Assembly: GCF_024721995.1 (NCBI RefSeq)
Contig: NZ_JANQBC010000007.1
Location: 241,972 to 305,971, forward strand
Source: Paenibacillus radicibacter
GTDB taxonomy: Bacteria; Bacillota; Bacilli; Paenibacillales; NBRC-103111
Reading direction: 5' to 3'
Length of the DNA: 64,000 nt
A program made the translations under genes and the position numbers. This document shows positions 18,722-26,776 of the stretch, one piece after another. The notes beneath the pieces were generated by a model. That model did no database searches. It saw nothing but the letters and a program-made list of their open reading frames with translations, and was not told the origin of the DNA. The stretch's first letter is position 1. Every line of letters begins with the position of its first letter.

Positions 18722-19141
18722 ATGAAGCATTGGGACCCGTTGTTAATAAGATTTCTATATGAATTTAATAAGACCCGAGATTATTACGAGTGTCATGATG
18801 TGATGGAGGAATTGTGGCTGGAAGAAGGTCGCAAACCCCTTTATCAAGGGCTGCTGCAGGTTGCAGTCGGTTTGTATCATCATGGTAATGGAAATGTAAG
18901 CGGAGCGATCAAGCTGCTTAGAGCGGCAATTGAGAAGCTTGAGCCTTATGCGGATTATATCTTGGGCATTCATCTGGAGCTACTTGTGCAAGATGCGTCT
19001 AGATACTTACATAAGCTTGAAGGAATAGATACTGCTCCATTTATGCCTTATGATCTTGATATACACATTGTACATCCTGAATTACTGCAAGCTGTAGAGG
19101 ATTTGGTAATTAATCCACCTCTAAAAACAAATGACGAGTAA
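18722..19141 (+). CDS. DUF309 family protein (YpuF-like)
   Basis: 139 residues, helical. The DUF309 signature YYECHDVMEELWLEEG is present, followed by LYQGLLQVAVGLYHHGNGN. The conserved His and acidic residues suggest a metal or substrate pocket but the function is not known. The ATG lies 3 bases after the relQ stop and has no clear ribosome binding site, so it is probably translated by coupling to relQ. Confidence 0.88.
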   Translation: MKHWDPLLIRFLYEFNKTRDYYECHDVMEELWLEEGRKPLYQGLLQVAVGLYHHGNGNVSGAIKLLRAAIEKLEPYADYILGIHLELLVQDASRYLHKLEGIDTAPFMPYDLDIHIVHPELLQAVEDLVINPPLKTNDE

Positions 19142-19175
19142 GGCTGATTGCAGCTCACTCGTCATTTTCTACATC

Positions 19176-19685
19176 TTATACTTTATATTTTTCGAAAAAC
19201 TTCTTAAACATTTCAAGGGTATTGCCTTCGCCGCCATCTTTTTCAGGAACGCCGCCAACCATCTTATCTACTGGCGCGCCGTCTTTGTAGGCAACTAGTG
19301 TAGGGGTGAATTCAATGTTGTATTGCTGGAATCCCTTACGGTATTCTTCTAAGTTGATCATCACCATATTGGCACCCATGTCTTTCTCCATTGGCGCAAG
19401 CTTAGGAGTTGTAGCCTTACAGTGAACGCAAGTGGAAGCATAGAAATAGACGAAGAAGCTTTCTTTATTAGCAATTTTCTTGTCTAGTTCAGCAGGCAGA
19501 ATGGTTTGGCTGTAGTTCGGGTCTTTAAGAATTTTAACCGTCTCTGGGTGAAGCTTGGACGGATCTACGCCATAAATATTGTCCTTAAATTCAGCGTTCT
19601 TAGCTTTTTGGGACTGTTGATTGACAACATATAAACCGCCGAATAAAACGATGATGACGCCTAAGAAGATAAGCAGTTTTTTCAT
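19176..19685 (-). CDS. Membrane-anchored thioredoxin-like protein (CVHC active site)
   Basis: 169 residues. One N-terminal membrane anchor (about 3-20), then a thioredoxin fold exported to the outer face with the redox site STCVHCKAT near residues 85-93 and a cis-proline region (IEFTPTLVAY). It could form or reduce disulfides in exported proteins (Bdb-like); direction is not readable. ATG at 19685 with AGAGGTG 4-5 bases upstream. It is convergent with the DUF309 gene. Confidence 0.82.
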   Translation of the reverse strand: MKKLLIFLGVIIVLFGGLYVVNQQSQKAKNAEFKDNIYGVDPSKLHPETVKILKDPNYSQTILPAELDKKIANKESFFVYFYASTCVHCKATTPKLAPMEKDMGANMVMINLEEYRKGFQQYNIEFTPTLVAYKDGAPVDKMVGGVPEKDGGEGNTLEMFKKFFEKYKV

Positions 19686-19840
19686 TTTACACCTCTTCGA
19701 TAATCATTGTATAGTTGAACATCATAACATATATTCGCTACTTATCGCAGTTATCCTTTTGGGAAAATGTGATAAAGATGACTGTTTCGTGAATGCATAA
19801 GAAGGATCATGATTTATAGATAAAGGAGTTGAATCCAGGT

Positions 19841-20587
19841 ATGGCTGCTAAACAGCGATTAGATAAAGTACTAGCCCATCTTGGTTATGGCACGCGTTCG
19901 GAGCTAAAGAAGCTTGTCAAAAGCGGTGTTGTAACTGTCAATGATAAAGTTGTAAAAGATAGTGGTTTGCAAGTATTACCGGAAACAGATCGTATTGTTG
20001 TTGCTGGGGAAACGATCGTGTATCGCGAGTTCGTGTATCTTATGATGCATAAGCCGCAAGGGGTTATATCCGCGACAGAAGATTGGAAGGATCGTACAGT
20101 GGTGGATTTACTGCCAAGTGAGTATCAGCCGTTCGATGTGTTTCCTGTCGGTCGATTGGACAAGGATACGGAAGGGTTATTACTGCTTACGAATGATGGC
20201 AAGCTGGCACACAACTTGCTGTCTCCACGTAAACATGTGCCCAAGACGTATTATGCTAAGATTGACGGGGATGTAAGTGAATCGGACCGTATAGCATTTG
20301 CTGAAGGTGTGACGTTAGATGATGGGTATAAGACGCTACCTGCGGAGCTTAAGATTATTGCATCTGGCAATCAAGTTGATGGGATTTACGGGGAGATTGA
20401 GCTTACGATTGTCGAAGGTAAGTTTCACCAGGTAAAGCGAATGTTTGAGTCCGTAGGAAAAAAAGTCGTATACTTAAAAAGAATCTCGATGGGACCGCTT
20501 GTCATTGATCCAGCGTTACCACTTGGAGAGACAAGAGAGTTAACTGAACAAGAATTAGCCGAGCTTAAGCAGCATCAGAACGCTTAA
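19841..20587 (+). CDS. rsuA: 16S rRNA pseudouridine synthase, RsuA type
   Basis: 248 residues. N-terminal S4 RNA-binding domain (RLDKVLAHLGYGTRSELKKLV) and the RsuA/RluB catalytic domain with the active aspartate in PVGRLDKDTEGLLLLTNDG and the KTYYAKI and EGKFHQVKRMF motifs. It would modify a uridine in 16S rRNA. I use the ATG at 19841; AAAGGAG lies 12 bases upstream, and the longer TTG start would abut that site. Followed 30 bases later by a HAD phosphatase gene. Confidence 0.9.
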   Translation: MAAKQRLDKVLAHLGYGTRSELKKLVKSGVVTVNDKVVKDSGLQVLPETDRIVVAGETIVYREFVYLMMHKPQGVISATEDWKDRTVVDLLPSEYQPFDVFPVGRLDKDTEGLLLLTNDGKLAHNLLSPRKHVPKTYYAKIDGDVSESDRIAFAEGVTLDDGYKTLPAELKIIASGNQVDGIYGEIELTIVEGKFHQVKRMFESVGKKVVYLKRISMGPLVIDPALPLGETRELTEQELAELKQHQNA

Positions 20588-20617
20588 ATTCGTGCAACAT
20601 GCTGGAGGAGAGAGACG

Positions 20618-21415
20618 ATGACATACAAACTGATTGCGTTAGATGTAGATGGAACTTTAATTGATGATCATCACGTTTTGACAGAGCGCACGAAAGAAGT
20701 GCTTAAGCGTGCTCATCAAGCGGGTATTCAAATCGTACTTTGTTCGGGCAGAAGTCCGAAATCGATATTTCCTATCCTTGAAGAGATTGGGTTTGAAGGC
20801 ACGGCTATTGCGCATAATGGCGCAGCGACTGTATTGTCACATAACAGCGAACTGATCCATGAATTTGCATTCTCAGCGGAAGAAATTACACCGCTTATTC
20901 ATTATTGTAGAGAGAATCAGATTCATTTTGACGTGAGTACTGCGTTTGATTTATTCGTAGAGTCTTGCAGACCGGAAGAGCGTGAGATGTATGCGAAGTT
21001 CTTTATTGATCCGATTGTTCGCGAAGATGCGACTACGCATGATCAATTAGTCAAAATGACACTTAGTGCAGAGTCAGATGTGATGGATCGGGTTGAAGCA
21101 CAGCTTCGTGACCATCCGGTTGCGAGTCGGTTTCATATGATTCGTAGTGGTGACTTCTTCATCGATTTCATGCACAAGGAAGCGACGAAGGGCAATGCAC
21201 TTGAGGCGCTAGCTGCATCATGGAACATTCCACGCGAGCAGATTATTGCAATCGGCAATTATTATAATGATATTGAAATGCTTGAGTTTGCAGGGCTAGG
21301 TATTGCGATGGATAATTCGCCAGAAGCTGTGAAACAAGCAGCAGATGCGGTGACATTATCGAACAATGAAGATGGGGTTGCTGCTGCGCTTGAGAAATAT
21401 TGTTTAAACGCGTGA
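20618..21415 (+). CDS. Cof-type HAD family hydrolase
   Basis: 265 residues. Phosphatase of the Cof/HAD-IIB class: nucleophile motif ALDVDGTLIDD, motif II CSGRS, Lys in HKEATKGNAL and motif IV AIGNYYNDIEML, where the usual first Asp (GDxxND) is replaced by Asn. The IIB cap (about residues 85-190) sits between motifs. Substrates of such enzymes are sugar phosphates or cofactors such as PLP or FMN. ATG at 20618, AGGAG 9 bases upstream. Probably in one transcript with rsuA. Confidence 0.88.
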   Translation: MTYKLIALDVDGTLIDDHHVLTERTKEVLKRAHQAGIQIVLCSGRSPKSIFPILEEIGFEGTAIAHNGAATVLSHNSELIHEFAFSAEEITPLIHYCRENQIHFDVSTAFDLFVESCRPEEREMYAKFFIDPIVREDATTHDQLVKMTLSAESDVMDRVEAQLRDHPVASRFHMIRSGDFFIDFMHKEATKGNALEALAASWNIPREQIIAIGNYYNDIEMLEFAGLGIAMDNSPEAVKQAADAVTLSNNEDGVAAALEKYCLNA

Positions 21416-21503
21416 TATTCTTCGCCAGAATTGGGAAATGTATGAAGGGAATGTGAAACATTTCCGTCCTATTTTCCATATCTACGAGGAGGCGTGAGAA
21501 GCG

Positions 21504-22487
21504 ATGGCTGGATTCATTCTGAGACCTGACCTGCGAACAGCAGGCGGAGAAGTAAGTGATATTGTATGGGAAGATCAGTTTGTCGGGACTTTGAGCTTGG
21601 TTTATCGGGAATCCGATCGTATTTCTGGTGCGCTTCAGTTGGAAGAGGGCTCACTAAGTGATGAAGACAAAGAAGAAGTCTTGGAACACGTTGAGGAGTA
21701 TGTACAAGGATTGATCGATGCACTAGGTGTAGATGCATGTGATGTGATCGTGACGCATAGCTCTTATGAACGAGTGATCTCCACTTCGGATGAACAAGAA
21801 ATTGAGATGTATGAGGTAGAAGAGGACGATGAAGAAGAATTCCTCGAATTTGATCGACCTTGTTCGTTCTTTGAACTTGTCCAAATTGCAATATCCCATG
21901 GTGCAGCTGAGTATGAAATTCATAATGAAGATGGCCAAGTGATGGCAGATGTTTTCTGTGAAATTCAAGGACAAGCTGTATATGGCACCGTAGATTGGGT
22001 GTTTGATCCGATGGAAGATGAGATTGAAGGTGCAGCTGACCTTATTGCGGCAGAGTTCGAGGAAACAGCAATTGATTCCTTCGTGCTTGATATGGTCTAT
22101 GACGGAGAGATCGTGGATACGGTTGAACTTCTTCATGAGGCTTTACTGGATTACTCCGAACAAGATATTCTTGATGCAGAATTGGAACATAATGAGTATC
22201 ATATTGAAATGGTCCGAGATGATGACGATTCTGTCACGTATGAGATCTATAATATGTCATATGGTGCTATGCCTATCGGTTCAGCTACTGTTGACTTGAG
22301 CAGACAGCAAATTACAGGTTTTATCGATTTCCGCTCAACGAATGAGGTGGATGATCGGGTGCAAATTGCGAAGCTGCTAATGGATGAAGTTGATAAGGAG
22401 CGGGATTGTGACCATATTAACGTGACAATGCTCTGTAACAATGAAGTGATCGATGAGTTGTTCTTAGAGACAGAGCCTATTCATTAA
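21504..22487 (+). CDS. Strongly acidic protein built from three related repeats, unknown function
   Basis: 327 residues, no signal or membrane segment. By eye it falls into three similar units of about 70 residues beginning near residues 22, 152 and 254. Each has a short beta pair, an acidic helix with Asp/Glu-Ala-Leu pattern, then a strand ending in a Val-Ile or Glu-Leu turn (CDVIVTHSSYERVI, SFVLDMVYDGEIVDTVEL, HINVTMLCNNEVIDELFL). An Asp/Glu-rich linker separates units one and two. I recognise no family. ATG at 21504 with GAGGAGG about 10 bases upstream; a strong terminator follows. Confidence 0.75.
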   Translation: MAGFILRPDLRTAGGEVSDIVWEDQFVGTLSLVYRESDRISGALQLEEGSLSDEDKEEVLEHVEEYVQGLIDALGVDACDVIVTHSSYERVISTSDEQEIEMYEVEEDDEEEFLEFDRPCSFFELVQIAISHGAAEYEIHNEDGQVMADVFCEIQGQAVYGTVDWVFDPMEDEIEGAADLIAAEFEETAIDSFVLDMVYDGEIVDTVELLHEALLDYSEQDILDAELEHNEYHIEMVRDDDDSVTYEIYNMSYGAMPIGSATVDLSRQQITGFIDFRSTNEVDDRVQIAKLLMDEVDKERDCDHINVTMLCNNEVIDELFLETEPIH

Positions 22488-22509
22488 CTTCATCGATTGA
22501 AATAAATCA

Positions 22510-22547
22510 AAGCGCAGACCGAAATGACGGTTTTGCGCTTTTTTTGT
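22510..22547 (+). terminator. Terminator of the acidic repeat protein gene
   Basis: Arms AAAGCGCAgACCG and CGGTtTTGCGCTTT with seven T. Confidence 0.88.
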
Positions 22548-22604
22548 CGAAATGTTCTTCACAACCCTTTGTAAATGTTAGATAATGGAATGAGAAGGGT
22601 GTGA

Positions 22605-22868
22605 GTGCGGATGAAATTAAATGAAGAAGAATTAAGACATCTGGTGTTTCTAGCTGAAGTTGTACTCAGTGGACGAAAAAAGAGTCTGATGGATGAGACA
22701 CTGCAATGCTTGTTATATGTTGTGAAGTCGTTAGATGAAGCTGAACTGCCTGACTCTGTCATGGAGCATATGAATCAATTAACCGAAATGATCGAACATG
22801 ATTTGCGTAATGAGAATGACAGAATGAAAGAGATTAATTCGAATTTATTGTTACAGCGGCGAAATTAA
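22605..22868 (+). CDS. Small helical hypothetical protein
   Basis: 87 residues, charged and helical with heptad-like leucines, no membrane segment. GTG at 22605 has AAGGG 5 bases upstream; ATG at 22611 (85 residues) is the alternative with 11-base spacing. No family recognised. Bounded by terminators on both sides, so it is a single-gene unit. Confidence 0.6.
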   Translation: MRMKLNEEELRHLVFLAEVVLSGRKKSLMDETLQCLLYVVKSLDEAELPDSVMEHMNQLTEMIEHDLRNENDRMKEINSNLLLQRRN

Positions 22869-22897
22869 TGATGTTACATATAAAAAATACTACATAT

Positions 22898-22953
22898 AAA
22901 AAAAGGGCTCTCTCACTAAATCTGATGCAGATTTGTGGGAGAAGCCCTTTTTC
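22898..22953. terminator. Bidirectional terminator before the diguanylate cyclase gene
   Basis: Long hairpin pairing AAAAGGGCT with AGCCCTTTT and an inner AAATCT/AGATTT arm, flanked by A-run and T-run. Serves the small plus-strand gene and the minus-strand GGDEF gene. Just before it the sequence ACATATAAAAAA occurs twice (22876-22887 and 22892-22903). Confidence 0.85.
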
Positions 22954-22968
22954 AATCGATGAGGTTAT

Positions 22969-24069
22969 TTAACGAAAAGCATATACCTTATTCTTACCTG
23001 TCGTCTTCGCTTGGTACATAGCCGCATCGGCTCTTCCAATAAGCTCGTCAGGTGTCTGACCTATTTGATAAACCGCATAACCGACAGATACCGTCACACA
23101 AGTTTCCGCCTCAACTCTCTTGCGGAATGTCTCTGCGAATTTTCCAACGGGAACTGCAGGGTCAGTGATCATCGCCACGATCTCCTCACCGCCATATCGC
23201 CCCACGATACCGTAATCTTCGCATAAACTTTGCATAATCTGTGAGACTTGCTGCAAAGCTTCATCTCCGGATTGATGCCCTTTGGTATCATTTAACTTCT
23301 TAAAATTATCAATATCACTGAAAATAATCGCGACCGTGATGTTATGACTTAAATAGTTGGCAAGACGTTGATAAAAGTATTTGCGATTGTACACACGCGT
23401 TAACCCATCCGTAATAGAAGAAGTGTATATGGCATTCATCAGTTCTACGACACGTTCAAATAAGAAGGAGAATAAAATGAAGTAAAATAGTACCGAACCC
23501 ACATGCTCTACAATGGATAAAAACGGCTGCTCAGACTCAAACATGTAACTGTTCAGTAATTGAGAGATGTGATAAATGCAATATAGAAGAAGAGCAAGTT
23601 GATATTTACGTGATTGACCAATGAGTGGTGGAATCATATACGCCCACATGACGATGAGAATAAACATGTAGATGTCTAGTCCAATGTTCTGAATAGCTAA
23701 TGGATGTGTTGACTCAAATCCCATTAAAGTTGGAATGTAAAAGTACAATGGTGAAATGACTACAGCAAAGAAAATAAGACTGTAGAAAAATAAATATTGC
23801 CTTCTTCGGGTAGGATTGTAAAGCTGGAATATTCCCATGTTCACGAGAATGAATGAAATGACTTGGAGCAAGTTAGAGCTGTATTGCAAGAACGGGTTCA
23901 TGGCTTGGTTCGCATGTATGAAGAACAAGATCGCGTAATTCATGAGTAAGAAGGTGAGCGATACGGTCATTGAAAAATAAGCTTTTTTACGTCTGGAAAG
24001 CAGCAGACGCAGTGAAATCGTCAACATAAGTGCAAGAATAACTAAAATGACTGTATAAGCATAAAGCAT
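22969..24069 (-). CDS. Membrane diguanylate cyclase (GGDEF domain)
   Basis: 366 residues. About seven membrane helices fill residues 1-200, followed by a GGDEF domain starting DGLTRVYNRKYFYQRL. The active-site loop reads RYGGEEI, a variant of GG(D/E)EF with Ile for Phe; the catalytic acidic residues are kept, so cyclic-di-GMP synthesis is plausible. The ATG at 24069 has GGAGG 10 bases upstream; the longer frame from 24231 has no site and is rejected. Membrane sensor input is unknown. Confidence 0.85.
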   Translation of the reverse strand: MLYAYTVILVILALMLTISLRLLLSRRKKAYFSMTVSLTFLLMNYAILFFIHANQAMNPFLQYSSNLLQVISFILVNMGIFQLYNPTRRRQYLFFYSLIFFAVVISPLYFYIPTLMGFESTHPLAIQNIGLDIYMFILIVMWAYMIPPLIGQSRKYQLALLLYCIYHISQLLNSYMFESEQPFLSIVEHVGSVLFYFILFSFLFERVVELMNAIYTSSITDGLTRVYNRKYFYQRLANYLSHNITVAIIFSDIDNFKKLNDTKGHQSGDEALQQVSQIMQSLCEDYGIVGRYGGEEIVAMITDPAVPVGKFAETFRKRVEAETCVTVSVGYAVYQIGQTPDELIGRADAAMYQAKTTGKNKVYAFR

Positions 24070-24266
24070 GTGACGTAATCCTCCATTACAATCTTTACTA
24101 ATAAGAGTGATATTTATTATAGCAGAATGTGAAGAATTATGAATGACTTTGTCGAATGAAGATGATCTCTTTCTTATTAACTGCTTCCAAGTTACAATAG
24201 AGAGGAAGATCATGTGTTCGTCTACAATCAAAAGTTTCCTATTACATCTTGAAAGGTGTTAATTAT

Positions 24267-25409
24267 ATGTTAATTTTGCAAGCGTTATTTTTCCCTCCAG
24301 AGCAGCCTGGTGGGGTTTCTTCCATGGTTCCGTATGTGCTAGAAAAGTTTAATAAGCGCGGCTGGGAGATGGAACTGTTCTCACTGCCTAAACGTGTTCG
24401 TGGGAAAGGTACAGATGAAATTAAGTTCGAAACATTCGATTATCATAAATATGAAGGCAATCTACTAGTTGATAAATACATTCAGACTTATAAGGATTAT
24501 ATATGGTGGACGAGAATGCGGGTGACGAAGAAGTATGATCTCATTCATGCCCACCACCCAATTGCGGCACTTGCGATGAAGCATTTATTCCCGGACACAC
24601 CGGTTATTATGACGATTCACTCCTCTTATGAACGAGAGCTGTTCTTAAATGGAAAAATTACAGCAAGCAGCCAGGAACATGATTTCCTAACTTCGATCTA
24701 TGGAGAATTAGAAGCGAATTTGGATCAATTGTTAACCGTGTCGAATTCGTTTAAAAATTATTTGGCTGATTACGTGCAGGATGCAGAGCGCATCGGCGTC
24801 ATACCGAACGGGTTTGATGAGAAGAGATTCCGACCAATGCCACATGAGAACGCCATTCCTCAATTAATTACGGTATGTCGTCTTGTTCCAGCTAAAGGTC
24901 TTGATACACTGCTGTTAGCATGTGCGGAGCTGAAGAAGCGCGGTCAGAACTTTGTTCTTCATATTATTGGAGATGGACCGATGAGATTAGAACTAGAGCA
25001 AATGGCAGTTGAGTTAGATATTTATGAAGAGACAATCTTCTATGGCTACATGCTGCATCCAGAAGAATTCATGCCGTTCTTTGATATATTTGTTCTGCCT
25101 TCCCAAGCGGAGGCGTTCGGATCTGTGTTTGCTGAGGCGGCACTTTGTTTACTTGCACTTGTTGGAACGAATGTTGGTGGGATCGCGGAGCAAATTGAGC
25201 ATGGACGTAATGGACTACTCGTTCCACCTGGGGATGCTCTTGCTCTCTCTGTCTCATTAGAGAAGCTTATCGCTGATCCTGCGTTTCGTTATGAAATGGC
25301 GCGAGCAGCTTCAGAGAAGGCGCGTAAGACATATGGTCTTAGCCGGGTGATTCGTCAACTGCGCTCGGTCTATGAGAAGTATGATCATGATAAGCAAGAA
25401 GCATTGTGA
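24267..25409 (+). CDS. Glycosyltransferase family 4
   Basis: 380 residues, GT-B fold. N-terminal LILQALFFPPEQPGGVSSMV is the acceptor-domain start of GT4 enzymes; VCRLVPAKGLDTLL and the donor site ExxxFGxxxxE (PSQAEAFGSVFAEAAL) follow. It would transfer a sugar from a nucleotide donor to a lipid or polysaccharide; the target cannot be told. ATG at 24267, with AAAGGTG 8 bases upstream. yhaO starts 11 bases after its end, so the three genes form an operon that joins a glycosyltransferase to a nuclease pair. Confidence 0.87.
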   Translation: MLILQALFFPPEQPGGVSSMVPYVLEKFNKRGWEMELFSLPKRVRGKGTDEIKFETFDYHKYEGNLLVDKYIQTYKDYIWWTRMRVTKKYDLIHAHHPIAALAMKHLFPDTPVIMTIHSSYERELFLNGKITASSQEHDFLTSIYGELEANLDQLLTVSNSFKNYLADYVQDAERIGVIPNGFDEKRFRPMPHENAIPQLITVCRLVPAKGLDTLLLACAELKKRGQNFVLHIIGDGPMRLELEQMAVELDIYEETIFYGYMLHPEEFMPFFDIFVLPSQAEAFGSVFAEAALCLLALVGTNVGGIAEQIEHGRNGLLVPPGDALALSVSLEKLIADPAFRYEMARAASEKARKTYGLSRVIRQLRSVYEKYDHDKQEAL

Positions 25410-25420
25410 GGAGGACGGAA

Positions 25421-26776
25421 ATGCAGTCTTTTCGATTTATACACAGTGCGGATCTTCATCTGGATTCACCATTTCGAGGGATGACAAGGGTTCCCGAGGC
25501 GATTCGTGATCGTCTTCGGGAATCAACTTTTCATGCTTTTCAAGAACTGGTGCATTTGGCGATTCGTGAAAAAGTAGATTTTGTGCTCATCAGCGGTGAT
25601 GTGTACGATGCAGCAGACCGATCACTGAAAGCACAGATTCGCATGCAAAAAGGGGTACAAGCTTTAGCGGATCAAGGAATTGAAGTGTTTATCATTCATG
25701 GGAATCATGATCCGCTTGATGGACGCGCGGCTAAACTTACGTGGCCTGAGGGTGTGCGTATATTCCCGACAGATGAGGTTGGCGTGTTTCCTGTCCGTAA
25801 ACCGGATCGAGGTGTGATTGCTTATGTGCATGGAATTTCTTATCCCACAGCAGCAGTAACAACCAACTTGTCCGTTAAATATAAGCCATTTTCTTCAAAT
25901 GAACGTGTGTATCAGATTGCGATGCTTCATACGAATGTGGATGGGGCTTCTGATCATGATAACTACGCACCTTGTACGAAGAGAGAACTTATTGACAGTG
26001 GATTTGATTATTGGGCGCTCGGTCATATTCATACACGCCAAGAGCTTCATGTAGAGGGTCAACCACCAATTGTGTACCCGGGAAATATTCAAGGGCGAAG
26101 TATTCGTGAAACTGGCGTAAAGGGTTGTTATATCGTCGATGTGAATGAATCGACTCAAACCAGCTTAACCTTTTATCCGCTTGATCGGATCCGTTGGGAA
26201 GGCGTGAAGCTATCCATTGCAGGGATGGATTCCGAACAAGAGCTGAAAGACGCGCTCGAAGAGAAATTGGAGGAGCTACGGGTCAGTCAGGACGGTCGAT
26301 CTACGATTGTGCGCGTCTATCTCGAAGGAAGAGGTGTTCTGCATGATCAGCTGCGTAAGGGGCAAGCATTGGGCGAACTGCTAGAGGAACTTCGAGCGGA
26401 GGAGCTTAGGAACTATTTGACAGATCATGAACAGGATACATATATAGAAGATCGAATGAGAGTGTTAGCAGATTCATTTGATACAGCATTCGTCTGGATT
26501 GAATCCATTATTGATCAAACTGTTAGGGAATTAGACATCGATACATGGCTCACACAACCTAATTTAATTGGAGATTTGCTTCGTGAATCTAGACAACTGC
26601 AGCGAAGTGAAGTTGAACTGCGTGCATTCGTAGGAGAGGCATTAATGAACCTTACTTCGCAATCGTCTTTAGGTAAGTTCGTTATTCCAGATCGGGAAGA
26701 GGAGCTGCTTCAATTACTTCAAGATGCGGAGAGCATGGTAATGGACTATCTCACAGATGGAGGGTGGGAAGGTTGA
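25421..26776 (+). CDS. yhaO: DNA repair exonuclease, SbcD/Mre11-like (YhaO)
   Basis: 451 residues. Calcineurin-like nuclease: HSADLHLDSPF, LISGDVYDAADRS, IHGNHDPLDG, MLHTNVDG and GHIHTRQ supply the two-metal site. The family pairs with an SMC/Rad50-like ATPase for DNA end processing. ATG at 25421 has GAGGAGG 6 bases upstream. The stop overlaps the next start by 4 bases (TTGA), so YhaO and YhaN are translationally coupled. Confidence 0.9.
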   Translation: MQSFRFIHSADLHLDSPFRGMTRVPEAIRDRLRESTFHAFQELVHLAIREKVDFVLISGDVYDAADRSLKAQIRMQKGVQALADQGIEVFIIHGNHDPLDGRAAKLTWPEGVRIFPTDEVGVFPVRKPDRGVIAYVHGISYPTAAVTTNLSVKYKPFSSNERVYQIAMLHTNVDGASDHDNYAPCTKRELIDSGFDYWALGHIHTRQELHVEGQPPIVYPGNIQGRSIRETGVKGCYIVDVNESTQTSLTFYPLDRIRWEGVKLSIAGMDSEQELKDALEEKLEELRVSQDGRSTIVRVYLEGRGVLHDQLRKGQALGELLEELRAEELRNYLTDHEQDTYIEDRMRVLADSFDTAFVWIESIIDQTVRELDIDTWLTQPNLIGDLLRESRQLQRSEVELRAFVGEALMNLTSQSSLGKFVIPDREEELLQLLQDAESMVMDYLTDGGWEG

